From Pseudanabaena sp. Chao 1811 (GTDB lineage Bacteria; Cyanobacteriota; Cyanobacteriia; Pseudanabaenales; Pseudanabaenaceae): a DNA stretch of 64,000 bases. The translations under genes and the position numbers were made by a program. This document shows positions 44,681-53,589 of the stretch, one piece after another. The stretch is from contig NZ_CP101416.1 of assembly GCF_027942295.1 (NCBI RefSeq), forward strand, positions 682,001 through 746,000, read 5' to 3'. Position 1 is the stretch's first letter; each line of letters opens with the position of its first letter. The notes below the pieces were generated by a model. The model did not search any database, had not been told where the DNA came from, and saw nothing but the letters and a program-made list of their open reading frames with translations.

Positions 44681-44759
44681 TTGGATATAAATAATTGGAA
44701 TTACATAGCGCTTTACATTCCGTAATTTTGATTTTGCAAGAAAATAGGAACAGGAAAAA

Positions 44760-45611
44760 GTGATTAATTTGTTGCCGTTTGCCTTTGAATTTACTTCCCC
44801 AGGTCCGATCGCCTTTGAGCTTGGTCCGATTACTGTGCGTTGGTATGGATTGCTGATTGCTTCAGCAATTATTTTAGGTACGGTATTGGCGCAAACCCTT
44901 GCAAAAAAGCGCAATGTTGATCCTGAATTAGTCGGTGATCTGGCGATCTGGCTAGTCGTAGGAGCAATTCCCTGCGCTCGTTTTTACTATGTACTCTTTG
45001 AGTGGCAGCGTTTTCAGACTCAGCCTTGGTACAAAATATTTGCCATCTGGGAAGGCGGAATTGCCATTCATGGTGCAATCATTGGTGGTGCGATCGCGGC
45101 AACTCTTTTTTGTAAGAGGCAACAGATTTCCACTTGGCTCATGGCAGATATCGTCATGCCTGCGGTAATCCTCGGACAGGCGATCGGGCGTTGGGGTAAC
45201 TTCTTTAATTCCGAAGCCTTTGGCGCTCCCACGGATTTACCTTGGAAATTATTCATTCCGATCAATCGTCGCCCTCCCGAATTGATCAATGAGTCCTATT
45301 TTCATCCCACATTTCTCTATGAGTCCCTTTGGAATGTTGGTGTATTTGCTATTTTGATCTTTACTTTCTTGCGTTTCCCAAAACTGCGCACAGGCACAAT
45401 CACGATGATCTATGCGATCGCCTATAGTCTGGGTAGATTTTGGATCGAAGGTTTACGCACTGATAGTTTAATGATTGGACCTCTGCGTACTGCTCAAATG
45501 ATTAGCTTAAGTGCGATCGCCGCAGGCATTTTTGGCTTAATTTGGCTATACGGATTGCGTCGTCGTTTTCCCGACACAATTTCTAAAGAACTACCTACCG
45601 AAAACTCATAA
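44760..45611 (+). CDS. lgt: Prolipoprotein diacylglyceryl transferase
   Basis: 283 residues from a GTG. Seven hydrophobic segments and the Lgt signature [17 protein letters not shown] are present, with [11 protein letters not shown] near the N-terminus and YEGFWRS-type LYESLWN. It transfers diacylglycerol from phosphatidylglycerol to lipobox Cys residues. GGAA precedes the GTG. Confidence 0.94.
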   Translation: MINLLPFAFEFTSPGPIAFELGPITVRWYGLLIASAIILGTVLAQTLAKKRNVDPELVGDLAIWLVVGAIPCARFYYVLFEWQRFQTQPWYKIFAIWEGGIAIHGAIIGGAIAATLFCKRQQISTWLMADIVMPAVILGQAIGRWGNFFNSEAFGAPTDLPWKLFIPINRRPPELINESYFHPTFLYESLWNVGVFAILIFTFLRFPKLRTGTITMIYAIAYSLGRFWIEGLRTDSLMIGPLRTAQMISLSAIAAGIFGLIWLYGLRRRFPDTISKELPTENS

Positions 45612-45615
45612 CTTC

Positions 45616-45648
45616 ATTAATAAGCCCCGCTATGCGGGGCTTATTAAT
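45616..45648 (+). terminator. lgt terminator hairpin
   Basis: A perfect 15-bp stem (ATTAATAAGCCCCGC) with the 3-base loop TAT, located between lgt and the DUF2232 gene. Confidence 0.8.
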
Positions 45649-45674
45649 ATAAATATTTCTTGATCACCATCCCC

Positions 45675-46301
45675 ATGTCTCCAGCCCCATCCAAACATCC
45701 CCGCGCTATGGTAGAAACTGCTTTTCTAGCAAGTACTACCGCCATGTTGTTTTTAATTAACTATTACTTTCCCCTTGGTCCCTTGCTACGAATGCTATTT
45801 CCCTTACCAACAGCTTTAGCCTATTTACGCTGGAACGGTCGGGCTGCATGGATGGCAATGATCGTTACCTCCTTACTGCTAGCGATCTTAATGGGACCTA
45901 CACGCAGCATTCAATATATTATTCCGCATGGCTTGGTGGGAGTCACTTTAGGGTATCTATGGAAACGTGATTTTCCTTGGTCTGGTTCTCTCAGTATTGC
46001 TACGGTAATTAGCTCCTTAGGAACAGCTTTTCAGTTTGTATTTCTCTCAATCCTATTGGGTGAGAACCTCTGGACCTATTCAATTGTGCAAATTACAGGA
46101 TTTCTCAATTGGCTAATGCAGCTTTTGGGGTCGCTAGAACAACCAGATTTTGCCGCAATTCAAACCTTTGCGATCGCCGCGATCGTCTTTAGTAACTTTG
46201 CCTATCAATTACTAGTTCACCTAGTAGCTTGGATTGTCCTTGATCGGCTTGGCAATCCCATCCCTGCTCCCCCCAAATGGATAGAATCTTTGCTAGCTTA
46301 G
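45675..46301 (+). CDS. DUF2232 family membrane protein
   Basis: 208 residues from the ATG at 45675; the frame reaches a TTG five codons upstream. About six hydrophobic segments are seen. The LLRMLFPLPTALAYLRWNGRAAW stretch matches cyanobacterial DUF2232, a family related to S-component-like membrane proteins. Function is unknown. Confidence 0.82.
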   Translation: MSPAPSKHPRAMVETAFLASTTAMLFLINYYFPLGPLLRMLFPLPTALAYLRWNGRAAWMAMIVTSLLLAILMGPTRSIQYIIPHGLVGVTLGYLWKRDFPWSGSLSIATVISSLGTAFQFVFLSILLGENLWTYSIVQITGFLNWLMQLLGSLEQPDFAAIQTFAIAAIVFSNFAYQLLVHLVAWIVLDRLGNPIPAPPKWIESLLA

Positions 46302-46448
46302 TTACGAAACTGGCACTTAAGCTAGTTTTCAGACTCACTCAGAGAATCTTAATTAATTGACACAATCTCAAATGAGAAATTATACTCATTAGTTAACCGC
46401 CAAAATGAGTAATATTCTGAAACATTGGCGCAATTTACCTTCGCGATC

Positions 46449-46775
46449 ATGACCAATCCTGCCGAACCAACTCCAACCACCTTGACAAACACATCTATTG
46501 CCCTGTCTGAGCGAGAACTTCAAGTGATTGAACTAGTGGCTGCGGGCTTAACCAATCAAGATATCGCTGTCCAATTGGCGATCAGCAAACGAACTGTTGA
46601 TAATCACATTAGTAATATTTTAACCAAAACCAAAACCGACAATCGCGTTGCCCTAGTACGCTGGGCTTTACAATGGGGCAAGGTCTGCATTGATGAAGTC
46701 AACTGCTGCATCATTGACACGACACCCATTAATAGTGTCAACGTTCTTAATACGCAGGAATTAGAAAGTGCTTAG
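46449..46775 (+). CDS. LuxR-type HTH transcription regulator
   Basis: 108 residues. After a short Thr/Pro-rich start a GerE/LuxR HTH follows (LSERELQVIELVAAGLTNQDIAVQLAISKRTVDNHISNILTKTKTDNRVALVRWAL). No receiver domain is present. A Cys pair (CCIIDTT) near the end could be redox-sensitive. The stop overlaps the start of the next gene by 8 bp, suggesting translational coupling. Confidence 0.88.
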   Translation: MTNPAEPTPTTLTNTSIALSERELQVIELVAAGLTNQDIAVQLAISKRTVDNHISNILTKTKTDNRVALVRWALQWGKVCIDEVNCCIIDTTPINSVNVLNTQELESA

Positions 46776-47043
46776 CGAGGAGTTATCTATTAATCGCCGT
46801 AAAATTGTTTTCAATCCCGATATTGCCTTAGCAATGTATCGAGAACTAGCATCACATCTTGAACAAATTGCTGATGTTGATGCTGAGTTATTTTGGCAAG
46901 AAAGTACTGAGTTTAGCTATTTAGGTAGTCAAATTGGGGGACTCTGGCTCAGTTATCCCCAAAACCTATCAGCGCGATCGCAGGTTTTAATCGAAAATAT
47001 CTTAAATCATTACGGCAGTTGGACTTCTGAAACCAAAGAATAA
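46768..47043 (+). CDS. Conserved hypothetical protein
   Basis: 91 residues from a GTG overlapping the end of the LuxR-type gene by 8 bp. It is soluble, with helical segments (IALAMYRELASHLEQIADVDAELFWQES) and FSYLGSQIGGLWLSYP. Similar small cyanobacterial proteins are known to me only as hypothetical; no function is assigned. Coupling suggests it works with the HTH protein. Confidence 0.65.
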   Translation: MLSEELSINRRKIVFNPDIALAMYRELASHLEQIADVDAELFWQESTEFSYLGSQIGGLWLSYPQNLSARSQVLIENILNHYGSWTSETKE

Positions 47044-47086
47044 AAAGGTTTGCAGAATCAACTTTCTTAATGCAAGAAACTTTTTT

Positions 47087-47773
47087 ATGAGAAAACGCAT
47101 ATTTACCGACTTTGATGGTCCAATCATGGATGTATCAGAGCGCTATTACCAAGTTTATTTATACTGCCTTGCCAAGATCCGTCAGCCTGATCAGGTAGTG
47201 AGAACCCTATCAAAATCTGAGTTTTGGGAGTATAAGCGATCGCAAGTTCCCGAAAAAGAAATTGCGATAATGTCGGGCTTTGAGGATGAAAAACAAGCTA
47301 TTCGCTTTGCTCACCTCCGCCGCGCTACAGTCCATACCAATCCATATTTTGACTATGATCGTCTGCTCGAAAATGCAATCCCTGCTCTAGAAAAAGCACA
47401 ACAAGCAGGAGTCGATCTGGCGGTAATGACCATGCGCCGCCGCCGTGAACTAGAACCAGTACTAGATCAATATAATTTAAGGCGATTTTTCAAGAGCGAT
47501 CGCATTTTTTGTCTTGATGATGATTATGTGAAAACTGTTGATATTCAAGACAAGCCTAAGTTAATGAAACTTGCCCAAGCTAATTTACCCAAGGTCGATC
47601 AACAATGGATGATTGGTGATACTGAGGCTGATATTTTAGCGGCTCAAAGTCATCATATTCCTGCGATCGCTGTCCTGAGTGGTATTCGCAACCAACCTCA
47701 ACTAGAAAAATACCAACCAAGTCAAATTCTTCCTGATTTAACAACCTCAATAAATACAATCCTAGAAAATTGA
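47087..47773 (+). CDS. HAD-superfamily hydrolase
   Basis: 228 residues. The HAD motifs are FTDFDGPIMD (nucleophile Asp), MTMRRR (motif II Thr), a Lys in the DKPKLMK region and MIGDTEADILAA (motif IV). A helical cap lies in residues about 15-90. The group includes phosphoglycolate phosphatases and related small phosphatases; the substrate is unknown. It is followed 3 bp later by the nuclease-like gene. Confidence 0.85.
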   Translation: MRKRIFTDFDGPIMDVSERYYQVYLYCLAKIRQPDQVVRTLSKSEFWEYKRSQVPEKEIAIMSGFEDEKQAIRFAHLRRATVHTNPYFDYDRLLENAIPALEKAQQAGVDLAVMTMRRRRELEPVLDQYNLRRFFKSDRIFCLDDDYVKTVDIQDKPKLMKLAQANLPKVDQQWMIGDTEADILAAQSHHIPAIAVLSGIRNQPQLEKYQPSQILPDLTTSINTILEN

Positions 47774-47776
47774 GCA

Positions 47777-48475
47777 ATGGAGATAATAGTTTCATTACTT
47801 GTTGGGATTATTTTGGGTAGCTCAATCACATACTACATCGTGCAAAAATCACAACATGTAAAAACAATTAGGGAATATGAATCAAAAATACAAACTCTAG
47901 AAAAAAGACATCAACAAGATATCAAAGATGCGAGAAACAGAAGCATAGATGGTAGTCGAGCGGTTATTAAAGGGAAAATTGCCGAACAACTAGCACCTGT
48001 CTTACCAAATTTTAAATATCTACCATCAGATGCCAGATTTATAGGTGATCCAATTGATTATGTTATTTTCAATGGGTATACCAATCTTAAAGACAATGGT
48101 GGTTCTGAGAGTAATCTGGAAATCATAATTTTGGATGTTAAAACTGGCAATGCGTCTTTATCTCAATTCCAACAAGCAATTGCTAAAGCGATCAATGCAG
48201 GCAGAGTAAGGTTTGAAGTAGTTAGACCTGATGCTTATGAGCAAAATGAAACCAATCATAGTCAAACCTTACAAAGAAATTTTCCTCAAAAAACATACAA
48301 CATTACAGATATTCGCAAAAAACATGCGCGTGCTTACGAAGCTTGGAGTAAGCAAGAGGATGAGAAACTAATTCAAAGATATAGGGATGGGTTAAGCATC
48401 AATCAATTGGCTGCTGAATTTCAAAGACAAACAGGCGGAATTCGTTCCCGACTCAAAAAGTTAGGGCTACTATAA
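47777..48475 (+). CDS. Membrane-anchored Holliday-junction-resolvase-related protein with C-terminal HTH
   Basis: 232 residues. An N-terminal transmembrane helix (IIVSLLVGIILGSSITYYI), a coiled coil (residues about 25-65), then a domain matching the Endonuc_Holl (Holliday junction resolvase-related) family: SRAVIKGKIAEQLAPVLPNF, SDARFIGDPIDYVIF, and LEIIILDVKTGNASLSQFQ with a PD-(D/E)XK-like Asp-x-Lys. The C-terminal 45 residues (WSKQEDEKLIQRYRDGLSINQLAAEFQ) form a SANT/HTH-like fold. The start overlaps no other gene; it lies 3 bp after the HAD gene. Confidence 0.8.
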   Translation: MEIIVSLLVGIILGSSITYYIVQKSQHVKTIREYESKIQTLEKRHQQDIKDARNRSIDGSRAVIKGKIAEQLAPVLPNFKYLPSDARFIGDPIDYVIFNGYTNLKDNGGSESNLEIIILDVKTGNASLSQFQQAIAKAINAGRVRFEVVRPDAYEQNETNHSQTLQRNFPQKTYNITDIRKKHARAYEAWSKQEDEKLIQRYRDGLSINQLAAEFQRQTGGIRSRLKKLGLL

Positions 48476-48483
48476 TTCTCTAA

Positions 48484-48521
48484 ACGAAAAAAGGAGCGCA
48501 TTACGCTCCTTTTTTCGTTTA
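48484..48521 (+). terminator. Terminator of the nuclease-like gene
   Basis: A 17-bp stem (AAACGAAAAAAGGAGCG) with a 5-base loop and a T-run, just after the stop codon. Confidence 0.85.
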
Positions 48522-48536
48522 TGGATGGAGTTCAGA

Positions 48537-48710
48537 TTAGATTCCCCCTAAAAACTCTTGTTTAGCAATTTTTACCATTACAGCTTGCTGCCCTAAATAG
48601 AGCATATGTAACTCAGTGAGGAGTTGCTTAGCTGAATCTAAATCAATGTTTTGAATCTGCTGGCAAAACATCATGTGGGTAAACTGCTTCTCGATAGGTA
48701 AGTCACTCAT
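48537..48710 (-). CDS. NblA-like small protein
   Basis: 57 residues from the ATG at 48710, supported by AGAGG 8 bases upstream; the longer frame to 48752 lacks this. LPIEKQFTHMMFCQQIQNIDLDSAKQLLTELHMLYLGQQAVMVKIAKQ has the length and helix-loop-helix pattern of NblA/Ycf18 (EQQF..., then DxAKxxLxxL), the adaptor for phycobilisome breakdown in nutrient stress. Key residues differ, so it may be a divergent paralog. Confidence 0.55.
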   Translation of the reverse strand: MSDLPIEKQFTHMMFCQQIQNIDLDSAKQLLTELHMLYLGQQAVMVKIAKQEFLGGI

Positions 48711-49040
48711 AAGTACCTCTTTAGCGAATTCAAAATAAATGACACTTGGCAACGGTTCAAAGTTCCTTGACAGTAGATAATTGTCACCGTGTCAACATAA
48801 CGTAACAATACTTTAAACTCATTGAATGAAGTGTATCATGACAAACATTTTTTCTACGATATACCTAAAGAAATATTTTATAAAAACTTATACAGGCATT
48901 ACTTATGACAACTATAAGTAAACCTATAGCGTACTAGTCTAGTTAGGAAATAAATCCAGAATACGAGTGGTGTTACTTCAGGTTAATACTCGATTCTTGG
49001 GTTTTGATTTGTCCTATATATCACAATACAAATTTTGCTT
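48711..49040. other. Intergenic region upstream of the NblA-like gene
   Basis: No gene is evident. It presumably carries the promoter of the NblA-like gene; no NtcA-type GTAN8TAC was found. Confidence 0.4.
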
Positions 49041-49093
49041 AAAGCTCAAAAGAGAAGGGTGGTGCAAAGCACCACCCTTCTCTTTTGAGCTTT
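49041..49093. repeat. 25-bp hairpin
   Basis: A perfect 25-bp stem (49041-49065/49069-49093) with the 3-base loop AAA in a GTGC-AAA-GCAC apex. No gene ends here, so it stands alone between two genes. Confidence 0.8.
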
Positions 49094-49137
49094 GATTAAT
49101 GTAAGCCAAACAGAGTAAAAAGTTAACCTAACCTATG

Positions 49138-49172
49138 ATCAAAAAGGCGGCACTGAGTGCCGCCTTTTTGAT
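49138..49172 (-). terminator. Terminator of the SpoIID gene
   Basis: A perfect 16-bp stem (ATCAAAAAGGCGGCAC) with the 3-base loop TGA, reaching the stop codon of the minus-strand gene; T-rich on the exit side. Confidence 0.85.
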
Positions 49173-49981
49173 TAGTTTTTGATGGGTTGATCTCGATACC
49201 ACCAAGATAGAATTTGTACCCAATTCCAGCCATTCTGAGCCATTTGTTGGGTCATTTCTTGATCGAGGTGTTGACCATCGGATACGGGCATATACCCACC
49301 ACCCCAGCTAATCCAATTGCGCGGTAGGCGAGCGCGATAGTAACCTTTAAAACCCGGTCTGAGCATATAACCTGCGGTCGAGGCAACTGCTTGATCACTA
49401 CGGCTATGGATTAAAGCGATCGCTTGACCTGTCTGTGGATCATAGCGATAAAAACCTTTATAAACCTGATCGCGAGTATCACTGACTAGATCGTAGGGAG
49501 CTTCGCCCCACTTACGCTGACGCTGGGTATTGACAGCATAACTACGGGCAGCCACTGCTTGAGCCATTAATGCGTCCATATGCCAACTAGCAGGCATTTC
49601 GCTAGGAACAACGCTACGCAGATATTCCTCAAGGGATAAAACATTAACTGCGATCGCTTTGTTATTCCAAGCGCGTAATTCAATTTCACCTGGGTATAGA
49701 GTGTTGCCAACTTGCACTAACCCATTGTTACTGGGTGTAATGCGATAGGCAGATGTTAGAGGTAATGTGTACCACTTACCAGGATCAAGACGACGGCTAG
49801 CTTGCCCTGAAATTTGTAAAGTTGCAGGTTGAGTCACCGCTACAGACATCTTGGAGCTATTTTCTTCTTTCACCAAAACCCTTAAGAGGTTAGCTGCTGC
49901 CGCTTGAGATACTCCAGCAACAAGTACCAAGATCAAGGACAAAAATAGCGTATACATCCCTTTGGAGAAGTGTTTCATCAT
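49172..49981 (-). CDS. SpoIID/LytB domain protein
   Basis: 269 residues. A signal peptide (MYTLFLSLILVLVAGVSQAAAA) leads to a SpoIID domain: EEYLRSVVPSEMPASWHMDALMAQAVAARSYAV, then VSDTRDQVYKG and a late VASTAGYML. SpoIID proteins are lytic transglycosylases acting on denuded glycan strands in sporulating bacteria; cyanobacterial members probably modify septal or wall peptidoglycan in the periplasm. The conserved Glu near VPSEMP is present. Confidence 0.88.
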   Translation of the reverse strand: MMKHFSKGMYTLFLSLILVLVAGVSQAAAANLLRVLVKEENSSKMSVAVTQPATLQISGQASRRLDPGKWYTLPLTSAYRITPSNNGLVQVGNTLYPGEIELRAWNNKAIAVNVLSLEEYLRSVVPSEMPASWHMDALMAQAVAARSYAVNTQRQRKWGEAPYDLVSDTRDQVYKGFYRYDPQTGQAIALIHSRSDQAVASTAGYMLRPGFKGYYRARLPRNWISWGGGYMPVSDGQHLDQEMTQQMAQNGWNWVQILSWWYRDQPIKN

Positions 49982-50168
49982 TTAGTTAGTCACTCACACC
50001 TATGAGTCAAGAATGTAGGAAATATGTAATCCGTTTTAAGGCATTTGGGTGTTGCCTCGAATAACCAGATAGTTTAGCAAAACAATTCGATTTTGATAAA
50101 CATTATTTTTTCTTTTATTTACAGAGCCTTTGATCGTCAGCCTCAGATTATGCAATTTATTAAGTTAC

Positions 50169-50223
50169 AAGAAACCAATTTTTGGTGGCGCGGCTTTACC
50201 TCGCCACCAAAAATTGGTTTCTT
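50169..50223. repeat. 22-bp hairpin upstream of rnpB
   Basis: A perfect 22-bp stem (AAGAAACCAATTTTTGGTGGCG at 50169-50190, complement at 50102-type position 50202-50223) with an 11-base loop. It lies in the 375-bp gap between the SpoIID gene and rnpB, which is otherwise empty. Confidence 0.7.
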
Positions 50224-50356
50224 TATTTAATCGCTGACCCCGAATAAGTAACTGCGGCACTGACTTACACAACCAGAGAATAGTGAAAAACCCTAGAAAG
50301 GACTTTCACCATTAGCGGATCATTGGTTTTCCTTTGTTAGTACATAATAGAGATAA

Positions 50357-50813
50357 GAAAGAGTAAGCGTGCAGTTGCGAAACTTATCTCAAAATTTATT
50401 TTGAGTATAGGTTTTGAGGAAAGTCCGGGCTTCCATGAAGATCAGGCTGCTGGATAACGCCCAGTGCGAGCGATCGTGAGGACAGTGCCACAGAAAGATA
50501 CCGCCCACGAGAAATGCGCAAAGCGCATTTCTCGTGAGTAAGGGTGCAAAGGTGTGTTAAGAGCGCACCAGCAGAGTCGTGAGGCTCTGGCTCGGTAAAC
50601 CCCAGTTGGAAGCAAGGCGAGAGGATATAGGAGTTTCGATCTTCAATTGCTCTTGTATCCGTTGCTTAAATACGATTGTTAGGCGAAAGCTTGGCGATCT
50701 AATGTTAAGTGTGTGCCGCAAGAGGTATTTGGTAACAAATATCCCAGATAGATAACTGCTAAGGGAGTTGATAAGACTCCTGAAACAGAACCCGGCTTAT
50801 GTCTTGCTCTTTC
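50357..50813 (+). ncRNA. rnpB: RNase P RNA
   Basis: About 457 bases of class A RNase P RNA. P1 is formed by GAAAGAG (50357-50363) and CTCTTTC (50807-50813). The conserved GAGGAAAGTCCGGGCTTC, CAGTGCCACAGAAA, GGTAAACCCC and ACAGAACCCGGCTTA blocks are in order. An extra 14-bp hairpin lies in the variable P12 area (50506-50536). The RNA cleaves tRNA precursors together with RnpA. Confidence 0.96.
50506..50536 (+). repeat. 3-base-loop hairpin inside RNase P RNA (P12 region)
   Basis: CACGAGAAATGCGC (50506-50519) pairs perfectly with 50523-50536 around AAA. It follows AAGATACCGCC and precedes AGTAAGGGTG, where cyanobacterial RNase P RNAs vary in length. The design matches the hairpins elsewhere in the window. 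Confidence 0.85.
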
Positions 50814-51118
50814 TCTAAAAAATTGTTTTGACTGACTCAAAAAAACAAAAAGCAGATTTTTGTTTTTTTTGATAGAAATCTGGTAAATCTAGATCTTGTT
50901 ATTGTCTGCGTTCTCTTTATATCCGTTTGCAATCAAAACAACCACAATATTTTTCTTGAAAGTCCTTTAAGCAAAGCTTTCAGCAAAAATGTTAGTTCTA
51001 GTTTCAGCGCCAAGCACTGCGATTGCAGATTTTAAGGTTATGCACCTAGCTGCATTTTTGTTCTTGTATTCTGCCGAGACATTAAAACTAGATTAGTTAA
51101 AACTAGAGTAAGTAAACT
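50814..51118. other. Intergenic region after rnpB
   Basis: No gene. It contains AT-rich sequence and no distinct terminator beyond a T-run near 50865. It should carry the promoter of the HD protein. Confidence 0.4.
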
Positions 51119-53536
51119 ATGGGAATTGTTCCCAATCAAGCAGCATCGCTCCCTGAAAATCGACCATCTCGTAAGTGGTCTAGTCGAGCGATCATAGGAA
51201 TTACCTTTGTCTGTATTGTTTCAACCCTAAGTATTCGTTTTTATGCAGAGCCACGCTTAACCATTGGTAAATTTGTTGACCAAGATTTGCGATCGCCTAA
51301 AACGCTCTTAGCCACAGACATTGAGGCAACTAAACAGGCTCAAGAACAAGCCAAACAGCAAGTGGTTCCGATCTTTCGCAGCAATCCTGAAATAGACGCG
51401 AATTCTTTAAAACACCTAGAAGAATTGTTACGAGTTGGTGATAATTTACGCCTATCTTCGGGCAACTTACCCTATGTCGATCGCAAAATCCTCAGTGATG
51501 AGGTACAGCGATATTTGCGACGAGTTTCTGATTCAGTGTGGGAGCAGTTGCAAGATAAAGCCTATCGGCTAGCAAATAATCCAAACAATCAAGCTAGCGC
51601 AATCCCCGTTAACAAAGAACAAGACATTTCCGCTTTAGCAATTATTGAGCTATCTCTCTACAAACTCAATGCCCCATCTCAGGACTATCAAAATTTAATT
51701 AATAAGATTACAGAGGTTCGTCGCGCCTATGCGATGACCCAAGAAAAAGTTGCCCAAGGTCCAGCGATGTTTCGCGATCGCCTTTTAGAGATGACCAATG
51801 AGCAATGGGAAAACAACAAAAAACTCATTCGCCAAAGTTTGGTTGAGCTACAAACATCAGGAATTGTGATCGGTTTACCAGATCAGATGTTGCAATCTCG
51901 ACTCACGAATCTGAGGAATCTACCAACCAATGAAGAACATCGCGCCATGGCGATCGCGCTTCTCAGCTCTACAGTAAAACCAAATCTGACTATTGACTAT
52001 GTTGGCACAACTGAACGAGCGATCAAAGCATCGGAGTCCGTCCAAACACAGAAAATTTTCATTAAAACGGGTGACCTAATTGTTAAAGGGGGCGAAAAGA
52101 TTACGGAGCGGCAATTTGTCATTTTAGATGAGCTCCAAATGACGCAAAGGCAAGTCAACCTCATAGGATTGTCCTTGATGGCTGGCTCCACTGCGATCGC
52201 CTTTGGCATCTTTGGCTATGCCAATCGTCGATGGCAATATTTACTCAAAGTCAAATTACATATTAAAGATTTTTGTAATCTTGGCATCATTTGTACGGGC
52301 AATGCCTTAGCAACAGTATTAATGGCTCCCCACATGCTTTTCTTTGTGCCGTTAGCTAGTATGGGCTTGATCATTGGGAGTTTTTACAGTTCCCGTCTAG
52401 CGCTGTTAATTACCTGCCTAACATCAGTATTACTAGGCATTGCTATTAGTGCCGACTTGGTCGCGCTAATGCCTGTATTAATTGGCACAATTATTGCAGC
52501 CGCTATTACCAATCGCCCTCTAACGAGATCTCATCTTGCGGCAACGGGTTTACTAGTAGCTGTTATCCAAGCGGCGGTATATATCGCGATCGCCCTCATT
52601 GGCGGCATCACCCCACCGATACTAATCCTACTTACAGCCCTTAAATATGCCTCTGGTGGCATGATTTCCGCAATTGTCGCACTTGGAGCAATTCCTTACC
52701 TAGAGCATATTTCCTATGCCCTAACTCCCTTCCGACTCGCAGAGCTTGCAAACCTTGATCGCCCCCTATTAAGGCGCTTAGTTACCGAAACTCCCGGAAC
52801 TTTTCAGCACACTTTATTTGTGGCAAATCTCGCTGAAGCTGCTGCTCGCGAATTAGGAGCTGACACTACTTTAGTAAGAACAGGCACGCTCTATCACGAT
52901 ATTGGTAAAACCCTCAAACCTGAATATTTCATTGAAAATCAAATGGGGCAAACCAATCCCCATGACATTCTGAATGATCCTTGGCTCAGTGCCAAAATTG
53001 TCAAGGATCATGTTTCTGGTGGCATCAAGCTCGCACAGAAGTATCACCTTCCTGAAATGCTTCAAGCTTTTATTCCAGAACATCAAGGCACAATCACTAT
53101 TTCCTACTTCTATTGTCAAGCCAAAACTCGCTCAGACTATGTAATTGAGTCAGAATTTCGCTATGCAGGACCCATCCCTCAATCTCGCGAGACGGGTATT
53201 GTGATGTTGGCGGATGCCTGTGAAGCTGCTTTGAGATCGCTTGGGACAGAAACCACCTTAGAAGCCGCTAAAAAATTACTCATGCAAATTTTTAAAGCAA
53301 GATGGGATGATGGACAACTCCAAGATTGTTCCTTGACTTGGGAAGACTTAGACCGCATTGCCCCTGTATTTATTAAAGTTTGGCAAGAGCGTAATCACGG
53401 CAGAATTAAATATCCTCATCTAGCCGAAAAACTTGATCCTTCTGGCTCAGCTTTACCTGAGCATCTCTGCACACCAAAAGGGTTAGATACTTTAACAGAG
53501 CAAAATACTATTCCCAAAAAAATCGCCTTGAAATAG
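51119..53536 (+). CDS. 7TM-HD phosphohydrolase (PgpH-like)
   Basis: 805 residues. A first transmembrane helix (IIGITFVCIVSTLSIRFY) is followed by an extracytoplasmic 7TMR-HDED region (about 45-345), then seven hydrophobic segments (about 350-535) and a cytoplasmic HD domain: ETPGTFQHTLFVANLAEAAARELG, TGTLYHDIGKTLKPEYF, NPHDILND. This is the PgpH type, which hydrolyses cyclic di-AMP in other bacteria; in cyanobacteria c-di-AMP affects night survival and osmotic balance. The substrate here is inferred. Confidence 0.9.
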   Translation: MGIVPNQAASLPENRPSRKWSSRAIIGITFVCIVSTLSIRFYAEPRLTIGKFVDQDLRSPKTLLATDIEATKQAQEQAKQQVVPIFRSNPEIDANSLKHLEELLRVGDNLRLSSGNLPYVDRKILSDEVQRYLRRVSDSVWEQLQDKAYRLANNPNNQASAIPVNKEQDISALAIIELSLYKLNAPSQDYQNLINKITEVRRAYAMTQEKVAQGPAMFRDRLLEMTNEQWENNKKLIRQSLVELQTSGIVIGLPDQMLQSRLTNLRNLPTNEEHRAMAIALLSSTVKPNLTIDYVGTTERAIKASESVQTQKIFIKTGDLIVKGGEKITERQFVILDELQMTQRQVNLIGLSLMAGSTAIAFGIFGYANRRWQYLLKVKLHIKDFCNLGIICTGNALATVLMAPHMLFFVPLASMGLIIGSFYSSRLALLITCLTSVLLGIAISADLVALMPVLIGTIIAAAITNRPLTRSHLAATGLLVAVIQAAVYIAIALIGGITPPILILLTALKYASGGMISAIVALGAIPYLEHISYALTPFRLAELANLDRPLLRRLVTETPGTFQHTLFVANLAEAAARELGADTTLVRTGTLYHDIGKTLKPEYFIENQMGQTNPHDILNDPWLSAKIVKDHVSGGIKLAQKYHLPEMLQAFIPEHQGTITISYFYCQAKTRSDYVIESEFRYAGPIPQSRETGIVMLADACEAALRSLGTETTLEAAKKLLMQIFKARWDDGQLQDCSLTWEDLDRIAPVFIKVWQERNHGRIKYPHLAEKLDPSGSALPEHLCTPKGLDTLTEQNTIPKKIALK

Positions 53537-53589
53537 TTACTTAAATATTCTCCTGCGCGTCCCTAAGCTCACTACTGCAAAGTAATTAC

